Assembly: GCA_039621445.1 (NCBI GenBank)
Contig: CP154956.1
Location: forward strand, 56,161,872 to 56,225,871
Direction of reading: 5' to 3'
Source of the DNA: Euglena gracilis
Taxonomy: Eukaryota > Euglenida > Euglenophyceae > Euglenales
Length of the DNA: 64,000 nucleotides
Part shown: positions 42,056 to 54,800 of the stretch, in pieces
Numbering within the stretch: position 1 is the stretch's first letter
Layout of the letters: each line of letters opens with the position of its first letter
Made by a program: the position numbers and the translations under genes
Notes under the pieces: generated by a model
What the model was told of the DNA's origin: nothing
Seen by the model: the letters and a program-made list of their open reading frames with translations, nothing else
The model's database searches: none

Positions 42056-44949
42056 CGCAGCCACTCTCTTCTGCCACTCGGCTCACTCTGCCCAGTGGTT
42101 TTCCACCATTGCAACTGATGAGATGTAAACCCCCGTCCACAACAAACCCCCTGCCCCCCTCTTGTACCGAACCCCCCCATTTATAACCACCAATGCAGAA
42201 GTTTCACCAATTTCAGAAATATACAATCGCATCCCAGAGCTGGGTAAAACAAAAATGCTGAAGCTGAGTGTTTAAACTCGCATAAAAGGGATGAGGATAA
42301 GTGGACAAATTAGTTCTCAGGAGGATACCCAAAAGGAAGCTTTCACGTCCTCGTTTATCTTTGTTTTGATGTGAACAGAAAGGTTTGATGCTGAACAAGG
42401 GCAGGGAGATATTCCGGTCTGGAATAAACCGGAATAAACTGGAATAGCGAAAAATGGAATAAACCGGAATAAATTGGAATAACCGGAATAAATGTGCCAG
42501 CCAATGGCATGAAAATTCTGCAAGACACAAAGGCAATGAAAGTGAAGTTTGGTGTATTTTTGATGTTTTCCTCAGTCAATCTCATGTCAGATGGATTGGA
42601 TGAAGAGGGTGGACCACCAATGAAGAAGACAAGATCTTCCAATAGGTGAGTGAGGCGAAACATGCAAATGCAATGACAGCTTGCAGACAATTTCAGGATT
42701 TTCCCAAGGGAGTGTTTTGTGTTTGTGAAGGATCTGACAATATGTGGTGCAATTTTTTGCGGGGTGGAAGTGTATGTGAAAGTATCATCTTTGGCACAAA
42801 GCACGTGGGTTAGGGTACTAGGTGGCACCATGCGCCCCCCCTCTGAGTCTTTTTCAGTTCTCACTTCTGCATAATCATGTATTTGTGTGTGTCTGTGCAT
42901 GCGTATGTGTCTGTGTATGTGCATGTGTGCATGTATATGTATATGTATGTGTATGTAACCGTAAACATATGCATATGGACACATGCACATTATATGCACC
43001 AGAAAATATACAGGGGGTATAATCAAGGGGAGGGTTAACTTTTGGATTTTTTTTGAAATCACAAATTTCCAATAGCAAGAAGGTAACAGTGACAGCTGTC
43101 TTTTACTAACACTGTATGAGAATGCTCGGTCGGATGTATTTTCCCCCAGCAGAGGAGGAAATCCGGACAAAAGCCAGCCAAATAATCAGTGTGTTGCTTG
43201 TGCTTTTCATTCTCTCTGGGCGGCTAGTCCTCTGGCCACACCCTTGTTGCCTGAACACATGCCTTGCCCAGGGATGCTTTGGGCCGCCACCCCCCTCCCC
43301 ATGGACGAGGGCCCCGGCGCTCAGCGCTGCACATTTACGCCCTGCGCGATGCGTGCTGGGGCGGCCCTCGTCGCCACGGCGTGCCTCTGGGTCGCCGGGT
43401 TTGGCTTGTCGGGTGTGGATCGGACCTCAAATTTGGAGCCTTGTGCCCCTTGCCTGACCTGGAGCCTACCTTTGCTTAAGGTTTGTCCATCCCCGCCCGT
43501 GGGGGTGACTGACTGGGTTTTTTTTTGCTCCAGACCCCCTCCCGGTGTTGGGTCGCACAGGAATGGCCGAAAGTGGTCTGTGTCGGTTTTGTACAGGGGG
43601 AGGGGAGCGGGGGTCCAACCCCCCCCCCCCGCCCCCCTCAGGGCGGAGGGTGGGGGGTCCAGGGTCTGGCTACCCTGGAGCGGAGTTGGGGTGGAGGCCA
43701 CAGGCGATGGTGCTGCCCCAGACACCCCCGGCCCCGCCCATCCACGACTCTCCTCCACGCCCCCACGCCGTGGAGCACCGGTGGCCGGCCCCACGCGGTG
43801 CGTTTGACTTCGGGTGGCCACCATCAACGCTCCTCATCTGCCTTGTCTGGTTTGCCCTCCTGAACAGCCATTCTTCCCGCTTACCCCTCTCTGAGCAAGA
43901 GATGCCCAAAATATTTTAACGAAGAATCCGAACCACAGATTCACTGAGCACCTGTGTGACCCCAGCCCCCAGAGGGGTGGGGGTTGGGGACTCTGGACCC
44001 ACCCCAGCAGTGGGGTGCGCCATGGGTCAGATTTTTGGCCCGGCCAATGGCTGGGTCGGAACAAAAAATTTTCAGCGTTTTTGGCCGATTTTGGCTGGAT
44101 CTTGGGTGGGTGGGGTGGTTGACCCCTCTCGGGGGTGGAAGGGTCGTGGGTGTGTGGCATGCCAAATAGCAGAGCTCCAGGACGAGGAAAATTTTTGCAC
44201 AAACAAAGAGAGGTCGGGAGTGTTTTTTGGGGACCTTTATTTCATAAAAGTGCCAACAGTGGTCCCCCCCAGATGTTTAACCAACTTTCCAAATCATAGT
44301 CTCATCGAACCTGCTTTTATTCAGGGTGGGGTTGAGGTGGCTTCTTTGGCTGTGGGTCAGGGCATTGTTTGTTGCCGAGTGTCTCTCTGCCTGATATTTT
44401 GCAAAGTCTATTTCCACCAACAGACACCAATCTCAATCACGGTGACAATGGTCGCCAATAGCCCTTTTCTCTTTTGCAGGTCCGCCACTGGACAACCTTT
44501 CACTGGGGCCACCCGCAGGGTATTGTGAGTTTTGATTTCTGAGAGGAGGGTCCAGACCATAGATTCAGCCGATTTCCAGCTGATTTTGGCTCGGGTTTGG
44601 GTGGGTGGGTGGGTGGGTGGGTGGTTGACCGAGGGGGAGGGTTTGAAAAGGCGGGCGGGTGGGTGGGTTTGGGCCTGGGGAAAAGTGCTCCCCCGGGGTC
44701 GCTGAGTGAACCTACGGTGCAGACCACCTCTTGCCTTCAAAAAGAATTTTTGGCACTTTGTGGACTTTTTGGGGGATTGTTGGATTTTGCTGTATCTCAG
44801 CGGAGAGCTCTCTGGGATCTGGGGCTCCTGCTGACTGACGCATTGTTGTTGTTGTTATTTTTTTTTAAAAAAAGAGGCTGCCAAGAATCCATTCCCTACC
44901 ATGGGCCGGGGGGGGGGGGGCAAGGGGACCCCCCCCCCCCAGCAAATCA
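42056..44949. other. Unassigned; simple repeats and possible exon
   Basis: 42405-42495 is a GGAATAAACCGGAATAAA tandem run. 42880-42965 is TGTATGTG-rich. 43290-43412 is GC-rich and open (MRAGAALVATACLWVAGFGLSG), possibly a membrane-segment exon. 44598-44625 is (GGGT)n. 43500-43640 resembles 58645-58760 (GTGACTGACTGG...GACCCCCTCCC). Confidence 0.35.
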
Positions 44950-45245
44950 GTGCCCTGGCCACACCTGCACCCCCTCCGCCCCCTTCCGAACGCCGCCCCG
45001 CCGTCGGCCAGCACCGCGCCGGCGGACCGCCCCCCGCCGTGGGCCGGCCCCTCGGCTCTAGCCGCAGTGGTCGCCCCCCTGCTGCTGCTGCGGGCCTTCC
45101 GCCTGTCGCGGGGGGTGCCGCCCGCCCAGCCGGCCACCGGTGTGCCGGGCCTCCGCCGCCGACCACCGTTGGTGAGCCGGATGGGGGTGGGCCCGAGCGT
45201 GGGGGTGGTCCCCCAAGGTACCGTCAGAAGTCTGATGCAGGTCGC
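44950..45245 (+). CDS. Possible GC-rich exon, function unknown
   Basis: The block is markedly GC-richer than its flanks and ends at an AT-rich junction near 45250. The frame I favour has a Pro/Ala/Ser-rich start, a short hydrophobic run (ALAAVVAPLLLLRAF), then basic sequence. A targeting peptide for the downstream DUF819 gene is conceivable but unproven. Confidence 0.25.
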
Positions 45246-48200
45246 CAAGGAGATTCGGGGTTCCAGCCTCGCACCCCCCCCCCACCAAAATACCCGGTTC
45301 TATGTTGTTTTTCGACCCAAAACCAAAAGACCCGGGACCTTTGGTTGTCTAAATTTGTAAAGGGGAGTCTTACTTGGGGGTGGGTTTCTTCTCGGATCTT
45401 GCTGTGGTTTCGGTTGAAAGGAACCCTCGGGATCAAAATCAGTTTTTCAATGAACGAAATTCGTCTCAAGCAAATCAAATGGCAACACTTGAAAAATGGA
45501 GAGAATTTCTTTTTTTTCCGGGGGTCTTATTTTTACCCTCCAAGTAACAAGCAGTCAAGGCAGAAGGTTTTGCATCGCGCATTGCTGATTTCTGTCGCTG
45601 CACATCACGGCATTTCTTCAGCTTGCTTCTTTCAACCAGGAGCAAAAATCGTAACGTCTAACTTGAAGCAATTATTTTTTTTTATTCCGAGTTCTTCTGG
45701 GTCAAGATTCAAATGAAGCCTTTCCTCCACTGGTGTGGAGACCAAACATTGCGAAATTTCTTTCACCGCTTTGTGATGTGGAAATGGCAAAGTTTCCTTT
45801 TACATTTACATTTTTTTTTGAAACTCTATCTTTGGACAATCTTGGTTTGTTCCCCGGGATCTCGAAATGTGTTAATTAAGATGCTTTTACAGCCGGTTGC
45901 GGAATGAATGTGTATCCGAGATCAAATTAATTGCCACGTTTCTCAACTCTAACCGGTCAATTATCTCTAAGTAACTGCTAATTTTCTCCAAATAACTGCC
46001 AATTTTATCCAAATAACTGCGAATTTTGTGAAATTTTTTGCCAATTTTCTCATAAAAAAATGCCCACATGACATTGTGTTTGCCAGACAAGTTTCTGTTT
46101 CACAAGTGTCTCCTTTCTCCGCAGATGCCTGATCCGAATACCATGCCCCTCCGAGCTATTCCCCCCCTGAGCTATTCTCAGGGATGAGAATAGCTCACTG
46201 TCATATCACTTTTATGAAGAAGTGCTTGAAATTGACCATTTTTTGCGAACATCCAAAAAAAAAATTGCCAAAAATCACCCTTTTTGAACTGTCCGAGGTT
46301 TGGGAATGGGAACACCTTGGGGAGCCCAGGTCCCCCAGGTGTTCCCCCCCCCGTCACTGTTCCCATATTGGGCCGTAAAGGGTCCCGGGGACCAGAATGG
46401 CTCGGGGGGGGGGAGGGGGCATGGTAATGCTCGTCATGGGTTCAATGTGTTGGCCAGGGGTTTGCCTACCCTTATGACGGGTGACTTTCTTTGACTGGGG
46501 GTGGTTCGGGTCACGGGGGGGGGGTCACGGGAAGGGTCACAGGGGGTCACGGGGGAACACCACATTTTCGGTGGCTGAATTAGGAATCTCCAAGCCCAAA
46601 ATTTTGGAAGAATTTTCCATAAATTCGAATCCCCACACCTGAAATTAGGGTTTTGGCACCAAATTAGGAGACACCAACCTCGAATTTGAAAATTTATGTC
46701 TTAAAAGTAGGAATCCACCTGACAATATCATTAAATTAAGTGTCACTCGCCCAAAAATTTTGCGGAAAATTGGCCAAAAAGGGTCGTAGGTCGGGTCACG
46801 GGGGGGGTCATGGGAGGTCACAGGAACACCCCCCCTGTCCACCCCAATGGACACTCCTTTTCTCCGGCTGTAATTTAGGATTCAGAATTCGGCGTTTCAA
46901 ATCATTTTAAGATTATTGTTATTTCCATTCTTTTGGGCTGATCATTGGGTGATTTAAAAAAAAAAAGAGTGAAGTCGTTCAACGACTATTTTCAAGCTGC
47001 AAGATTGCACACGTTTCTGCTTTTTTGCTCACCCAAGATCAGTTAGGCACTATGATTATCCCATTTGTGGAACTTTGTCGAGAAATTTGCCTGATAAGCA
47101 CTTCCATTATATGAATATATCTCCTGTGTGAAGGCATTTGAAGACTGCGAACCTCAAGAACCTGCTGGATAACTTTTTCTGGCAAAGTTTGAAAAACACG
47201 CCTGTCGCTGATGATGATGTCGCTCATGTTGCTGGTTTTGTTTTTGTTCGAGTTTTCCAAGTCATTGCAACCCACTCTGGCAGGGCAGCTTGCTGGGAGG
47301 GTGTGGTCGACGTCGTCGCAAACATATCGTCGACCCTTGCCCCTTTCCTCAGCAGGTGGTGCCCCCTTTATTGTTGAGATTGTGGAAATCATCGATTTTT
47401 ATTTTAATTTTTATATCAGTTCCAATGTCTCGCTATCATACATCTCTTTAAGGTTTTGCAGACCTCCCGGGGGGGGGGGGGTCAGCCCAGCCCCAATCTT
47501 ATCTGAATGAATCAGGGCTTGCTTGCCAGCCCAGATTTTGGCCCAGCCCAGCCGCGGCAGCCCCCCCGGGGATTTTTTTTGGATGGCCCAGCCCCAAGAA
47601 AAGTGTTCAAAAACGGCCAAAAATGGTGTGTTTGTGGCGTTTGGGTCGTTTGGGGGGGGGTCAGATTCTCATTTTTTCACAACTATGTTTTGCAAGTAGT
47701 TTTCTGGCCATTAGCCCGGACCAGCTCAGGTCCAGCCAGGCTCCACCCCCCTCTATTTCAACCCAAGTTTCAAGCCCTAGCCCAACAACCCCCCAGGTCC
47801 TTCAAGAGGTGTATGCTCGCAATGTCTGAAAATAAACTGCACTGGTTTGGGTGCTGGTACCTTGAGCCTGCTGCCCTGCTCTCCGGGATCGTTGTTGTTC
47901 ATCATTTTCCAAGCGTAACATTGAAGCACTGCTTTCATTGCTGCAGCTCTCGAGGACCTCAGCACCAATGAAGGCCTCACAGAATCCGAAGATGTCCCGT
48001 TGGAGCACACTGAAAAACGAAACGTGGTATGTAACGTTGATTGCCGTATCTTCCAAATTTTTGTCGATATGTAGTTGGGCATGCATGTCTTACCCACGTC
48101 TTATTATGTCCATTTCCCACCTAGAACCTGGTTTCGTCTCAACACCCACAAGTCCATTTGCGCGAAGCCAAAATCCAACTCTTTCAGACAGTCCAAATCC

Positions 48201-48819
48201 TTGGCCAAAAGAGCATATCCTGCACCACCCCTTCACCTGTTCAGCAAGCACAACCAAATCGTAAGAATGTGCCTTTGGCGTGCACGTGGCATCCCTCCCC
48301 GTCCCCCATCCTGCCCCCATCCTGCAGTGCCGGAGACTCTCCCGGTTGCGGCGTTCCATTGCACGGCTGGTGATGCAGGGCTGGCCAGGGTTCAATATAA
48401 GGAGGGTCGTAGGAGAGGGGGTGCGGGGTTTCGGTGGGGGGTGCCCCCCCCCCCTCCTGGACCAGAGGGGGGGACCCGGACCGAAAATCAGTTACCCGGA
48501 CCGCGCCACTGTTCAGGCGGGGGGTGTCCCTCCCACTCCCCCCCTCCACCTGGATGCGGGGGGGGGGGGTCCGACCCCCCACCAACCTTGATATCGAACC
48601 CTGGGGCTGGCCCACCGCCTGCATCGCTGCAGGGCTGGGCTCCCTCGGGTGTGTGGGACTTTGGGATGGATTTTGTGGTGAGACACTGGATATTTCAACG
48701 TCGCCAACAGACTTGGGGCTTCACGGTCCGTGGGCTCTTTGGGCTCCATCCCAGACATCTTTGCCCCCCCCCATAGCAGCCAGTACCTGTGCAGGTCCCT
48801 CCCCCCCTCCCGTCAGGTG
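45246..48819. other. Mostly non-coding with repeats
   Basis: Imperfect CAAATAACTGCCAATTTT units occur at 45960-46035. 46190-46350 matches 28255-28455, and 46500-46850 matches 22200-22510. 47039-47392 (minus) is open with MSDIIISDRRVFQTLPEKV and no recognised family. 47454-47600 is a relative of the 37018 repeat. 48280-48400 is GC-rich and may be an upstream exon. Confidence 0.4.
46500..46850. mobile_element. GGGGAACACC inverted-repeat family, second copy
   Basis: It begins GGTTCGGGTCACGGGGGG, passes through CGGGGGAACACCACATTTTCGG-type sequence and AATTAGGAATC units, and ends with GGTCACAGGAACACCCC. It matches the right half of the 21890-22510 element. Confidence 0.6.
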
Positions 48820-51800
48820 GTACCACCGGGTCGAGGTGCTCCGCCTCTGCGCTGGCAACGTGCTGTACCCCATCGCATTCACCGCCCTCGCCACCTCCCT
48901 CGCGCAGAGCGCGCATCTCGTGGCCGTCAACCCAGAGCTGCTCTCCTTCAGTGCCATGGCGGTGGTGGCGTCCCTCGGGCTGATCGGCCCTCCTGGCACT
49001 GCCCCCGGCCGAGCCCAGGCCCAACCTTTTGGACGCAGCCCTACCTTTGGGTGTCGGAATGGCATTCTCCAAACAGGTTCAAAGATTTCCCAGCATTTTC
49101 TTTTACAGTAGAGATGTGGGTTGGGTTTTAAACCCAAACCCACGCGCCCCCCCCCCTCCGGGGTCCCCCACTTAGGCGGCCTAATTCGCACTTAAGCTTT
49201 TTTCGTTTGATGCGCGCATTTGCGCAAATTTACGATTTTTTTGATTGTGCTCTGTTTCGGCTGTGAAGGTCCGGGGGGTTTGAAAACACGTGGACAAGAG
49301 AGTGCAAAAAACGAGGAAAATTCTGATTTTGGCTGGGTGGCCCCCGGGACTTTGGCGGAAAACGGTGATTTTGGGGGGTGTCGGGAAGGACTTTGTGGGC
49401 CCTAACCCCCGGGACCCTGCCGGCCCACCCTGAAAAAAACGCAAAAAAGCACCATAGGAACGGGACCTTTACTGCCCCTGTTGCTCCTTTCGGCTGTGTC
49501 CCCGGGTGTGTCCGAGCTGCCGGCGGTGTGCGTCCTGGGCGTTTGCCGGACTGCGTTGCTTGCAGCGCCTGGGTGTGATGTTTTTGGGCTGTTTGTTAAA
49601 GCGTGGGGAGGAGGTGCCGGGGGGTGTGGGTGTGGTGTGATCGAGCCGACGGGAAGGACGCTGGGGAAGGAAGGTGAGTGCGGGGTGTTTGGGAAGGGAT
49701 GTGCAGAGGGGGAAGAAACGGGGTCCGCAGGGAATGAAGGGAATGAAGGGGACGGGTGTCTCCCACCCAGCTTACACCCGGGACCCGCACAACCAGTGGT
49801 GTGGCAAAGAACCTGCGAAGAAAATTGCGTTTGATGCGCGCAAATACGCGCACCAAATATGTTTGCGTTTAATGCGCGCAATTGCGCGCATCAAACGCAA
49901 ATATGTCCTTCAAGGATGGGGCTTTGGCACCCACGATCTGACGCCGTTGATAAACGGTGTGACAAAGGGGCCGTGACGGCTCGGACCAACGGGCCATCCA
50001 GTTGGTGGATTTGTCACACTGTTTGTCAACACGCAAGCTTATGCGCGCAAATGCACGCACACATCAAACGCAAAACATGTTTATGCGCGCATTTGCGCAA
50101 ATGCGCGCATAAACATGTTTTGCGTTTGATGCGCGCATTTGCGCGCATCAAACGCAAAGAAGAACGGTGTGACGGAAACATGGCCGTCAAACGCCGACAG
50201 CGGAAGTGGTTTACTTGCGCATTTTTCGCATCACGTTGTTTGTGGGCGCAAATGCGCAAATAAAACAGATGTAAATTGTTCAGTTTACATGTGTTTTATT
50301 TGCGCATTTGCGCAAATAAAACAACGTGATGCGCGCAAATGCGCAAATAAACCACCAATGGAGGAGTAATAAGTGACTTCATTTGGCCCTCCTACAGCTA
50401 CCCTTAGTGGCTTCTGAGTGGGTTCAACCCAAATGACTACACCGTCCCCTCCGGGATATGGTGTTACGGTGCCGTTTTTTTGACCATTGACAGGTCCCAC
50501 AAAAGATGGAGACATAGGATCTCTTGAAGGTGGGTTCACAGCCACGCAGTAACGGTGCACCTCCACCGGCACCAATCTTTGGGTCCCAAGGGCCCTGCCG
50601 CTGGCCTGCGGCCTCAGCTCCGCTGCTGCAGCCCCATCAGCTGCTGATGCTTCAGCACCCAGCACGCCGGCATCCACCTCCCCAGTGCAACGACACCCAC
50701 CACAGCGGCCACGGTTTACCCTGCAACCGGGGTGTTAGACTGGGGGGACGACTTGGTGCCAGTGCATGGCAACCAGCAGCTGGAGGGAGGTGGCCCTCAA
50801 AGACCCGTTACTTTGGGTACAAGGAAGTCTTGAAGCTTTCCCACTGCATTGGGTGCATCAAAGCGGTGGGACCCACTCCCCCCAAATTATGCACAAAAAC
50901 TGGTGTTTTTTACGTATTTCAAGAGAAAAATGGCAAAGAAAACCGTAAAACGGACTCCGGCCCGACACATCCCAGGCATTTCAGGTGCCAAATTTGTCTT
51001 CTTGCAACGGAGTCCTGTTACACACAAGGTGTTCAACAGTCACAGGTCGTTTGCACGTCGTCAATTCATTACGTTTAACTGTCAAACAGATGACGCCAAA
51101 ACAGCAGGCCGTTCGGGCCGGGGAACAGCAGTGCAAATGTACACACGCAAGGCAGGCAAATTTTGGCCAGTCACATGCCCTGTTCCAGTGAACACTCCAC
51201 ACTGCCTCTCACCACAAGTTTCAACACCACGTAATCGTGGTGCAAATCATTGGTTGGCGTGAGGAGTTGCGTTCGCCAGCTGTCACGGAGGAGGAGATGG
51301 TATCACACAACTGATGTGTTTTGATGCGCGCATTTGCGCAAATAAACACAACTTTGTTTGTGTGCTCTAAGGCTCCTACAAACCCATCATTTTGAAGCGG
51401 TTTATTAAATGTTTGTGCGCGCATTTGCGCAAATGCGCGCACCAAACGTAATTATGTTTATTTGCGCAATTGCGCGCATCAACTCGCCCATCACGTTTTT
51501 AAACCTCCTGGGGTATGGTCCTCATTGGTGTGTTTTAACATAGAAAGTAAAAGTACATGTTGGTGGGCGCAAATGCGCACATCAACATAAACATTTTGAT
51601 GCGCGCATTTGCGCAAATGCGCGCATCAACAATTATGTTGATGCGCGCATTTGCGCCCACCAACACGTCATTTTAACATCATTGGTGTACGTTTTATTTG
51701 CGCAATTGCGCCCATCAAACACAATTGTTTTTATTTGCGCAATTGCGCCCATAAACACACGTCAGTTGCGTGATGGCTGCCTCACGTGGTCTGTGTGTCT

Positions 51801-54800
51801 GTGGTGTTGTTATCCAGTGAGGCTCAGTGAGTTCTCACCGGTGGCGGTAGTATCACAGCCAGTTCAGACAGCACGTCAGCACCGTTTCCAAGTGTCGTCA
51901 CAAGGGGTGTGTGCCTCTCTCCCGTTTGATGTACAACAGCACCAGTCTCACCATCAGCCCTCTTCGTGTCACTCGGTCTGCAGCATGCATGCCAAACTAC
52001 TGGGAGTTAATCCCCTCCAATACAGGGGTGTCATAGTTCATAAATCGTGTTTCGGCTGTCAGGGTACAGGGTCCTGGGGGTTACAAAAAAATCGTAAATT
52101 TGCGCAATTGCGCGCATCAAAAGGAAAAAAGCTTAAGTGCGAATTCGGCCGCCTAAGCCCCAGGGGGAAGTGGGATATACTAATACTTTTCGGCGCCGAA
52201 GGTGCCGAATTTTTTTTGAAAAAGTGCTGTTTTTGGATTTTTTTGCCATTTTTGAGTGGGTCCCCCGGGACCCCCCCGCCCCCCTCCCCCCCCCCCCGGT
52301 CTTTAAAAAAACCCTGATAGGTTTCCCTCGGCCCGCTTTGTGCTGTCCCCCTCCCAACTGGGCCCGCCTCGCCGCCGTGCACCTGGCATTCGACTTGTTC
52401 CTGCCGGCGTCGCTGGCGCTGTCCCTGCTGCTGCGCGGGGCCGCGGCCAGCCGGTCCACGCCGGGGGAGACCCCCACCAAGTTCAGCGCAGGCGTGGCCC
52501 CCCAAAACGGAGAGACCCCCAACCGAAGCGCAACGGTGTTGATTTCGCCCAGTTGCTGCTTTTAGGGTTGTGCTGGAGCCCCCTGGGGGACAATGGTGCA
52601 GCAAGTGGGGTGGGGGAGTCCGGCCATCCCCCGCCTGTGCCTCTGTGCCAGCCAACCTCCCCCCCCCCCCGCCTTCCAACAGGGCAGAACGGGAATCGGC
52701 CAGACAGCCGGGGTGGTGGGTGGGGTGTTCGACCCCCCCCCCCACCAGGCCTTCCTGTACAGCCCTGCCTTTTGGCCATGCCTGGCCCCGCCCGGAGGCT
52801 TTCACCACGATGGGGGCTAGCTTCGCCTTCGGCGTCCTCGGCACTGCCCTCGGTTGCTTGGTCACCGCCGCCTGCGCCACCGCTGACCCTCTTGCATACC
52901 CCCAGCAGGGTTTTCTTAAGCTAGGGTACCCCATCCCCGGGGGGGGGGTCCAGCCAGCCAGCTGTTCAAATCCAGCCAGCAGCCCAAATTCGGGCTGGGA
53001 GCCCCCCCCCCCCCGGGAGTTGAGTGAAATAAAGTTGAGTCCAGCCTGGCCGGTGGCCGGGCCAGCTGGCCGCAAGCTGGCCAGCCAACTGGGCTACCCA
53101 GCTCACCTATTCCTGCATTTTTTTGTGTGCATAAGAATGTGTGGTATGAGTTGGTAAGAAGGCTGTTCCTTTGGTCCCGATCCAGCATTCATCTAGCCTC
53201 GAGAAGGCAAAAATGTGTTAGAAAATTGTGTTTTTCATCGACCTGGCCCAGCACAGCCCCCTCCAGCCCCGGACCCCCCTATCCCCCCCGGGGGGGGGTC
53301 CAGCCAGCAGCTCGTTTCCAGCCAGCAGCCCTTTTGCCAGCCAGAGGCTGGACCCCCCGGGGGGTCCTTAAGAAAACCCCTGACCCCCAGGCTTGTCCTC
53401 CCATCACGCACCCCTTGAGGCTGAGGAGGGTTTGCTCCCCACCACCCCACTTTTGGGGACCCAAAGGGCTTGGTTAGACCAAGGGTTTTCAGGCAGCATG
53501 CAGCATGCAATAGGGGGGTAGGGCTCCCCGCCAGTGCTGTCTCCATGTACCCTTTAAAGAGAAGGATGCACCCTACATACCCACAAAGGTTCCCCCAAAA
53601 ACGACCTAAACATCGACCCCTTCCTTTTTTCTTTCGTGTCTAAAAAAGCAGAATTGTCTTTCCTCCTTCTTTCCCCCTTTACGTCCGTCGTTCCCTTTGG
53701 GCCTGGAAAATCCCTTTTCCTCACCCAGGCTCTTTTTCTGAGAGTTGGGTGAACCCCCCCCGAGGTCCTGCGCCGGAGGGTATGGGTATGTGTCCAACTG
53801 AAAATTTCGCCGCAAAGTGCTGGATTTTTTATTGGAAAAGTGACCAAAGATGATTGCTGAGTGGGATTGAGGAATTTTTTGGGGGGCAAACCAGAGAATT
53901 TTAGGCTGCATTCTAATTGAAACGTCCACCACAAAAATTAGGGGTTTGAGGGGCTTTTCTATGGGTTTTTTCCTCGCCCCCCAGATTCCAACCCCAAGGG
54001 TTCCTGAAACCCCCCAGGGGTTCTTTAAAAGAAGCCGGCAAGGCCTGCCGAGGACCCCAGTCTGTGCTGCCAACTCCACCAAAAGGCTGGTCACGTGTGG
54101 CTGTGGCAAGGTCTCTCCGAGACGGATCTGTCTCACCCCACCGCCCCCAACGCCTTCCCCGCGGCGGCGCACAGCCCCGGCCTCCTCCACGCGGCGGGGC
54201 CGGCGCTGTTCCCGCCGTACACGATCGCCGTCAGCATGGGCTGCCTCGCCGCGAGCTACATCGGGGGCACTGTCAATTTCTTCGAGACAGCGCGGCTGCT
54301 CGCCCCGACGCCGGACGCGATGCAGTACCTCATGCTGCTGGCCGGCGCGGACATCGTGGTCATGGGGCTGGGCAGGCGTTGCCATCTGGAACTGGAGTGG
54401 AAGTAGGGATCTACGTGGAAGGTTCACCGGAGTGGCGGCAGGACGTCACCCCCATGAACTCCCATATGAGCAAAGGGTCTCGCTCATACTTGACTGTTCG
54501 GCCTCATGCCAACCCCTGGGGCCGTACTTCTTCGTGCTGCACGCCATTCGGCACTCAGAGACCTGCCAATCTCGAACATCCCCACAGCTTGATGTTTGCC
54601 CTGTGCAAACCCGACGCTTCCCACTTGTCACTCACCCCCCAAAGGCAGGTTAGGTGGTGGCAGGCCCCGCCCATGAGGTTCAGGTGCATCCATACTCCCT
54701 ACCTGTGCAGTCCTCGACGGCTAACGGAGGTTAATCATGCTGGCTGGATCCTCCCCTGGGGTCCGGGGGTGGGTCCACTGGCTGGGAGCTGGACCTGGCA

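Noticed and set aside
47039-47392. Minus-strand 117-residue frame with reasonable composition
   Set aside because: No recognised family, no exon-like GC shift, and an equally long plus-strand frame overlaps it.
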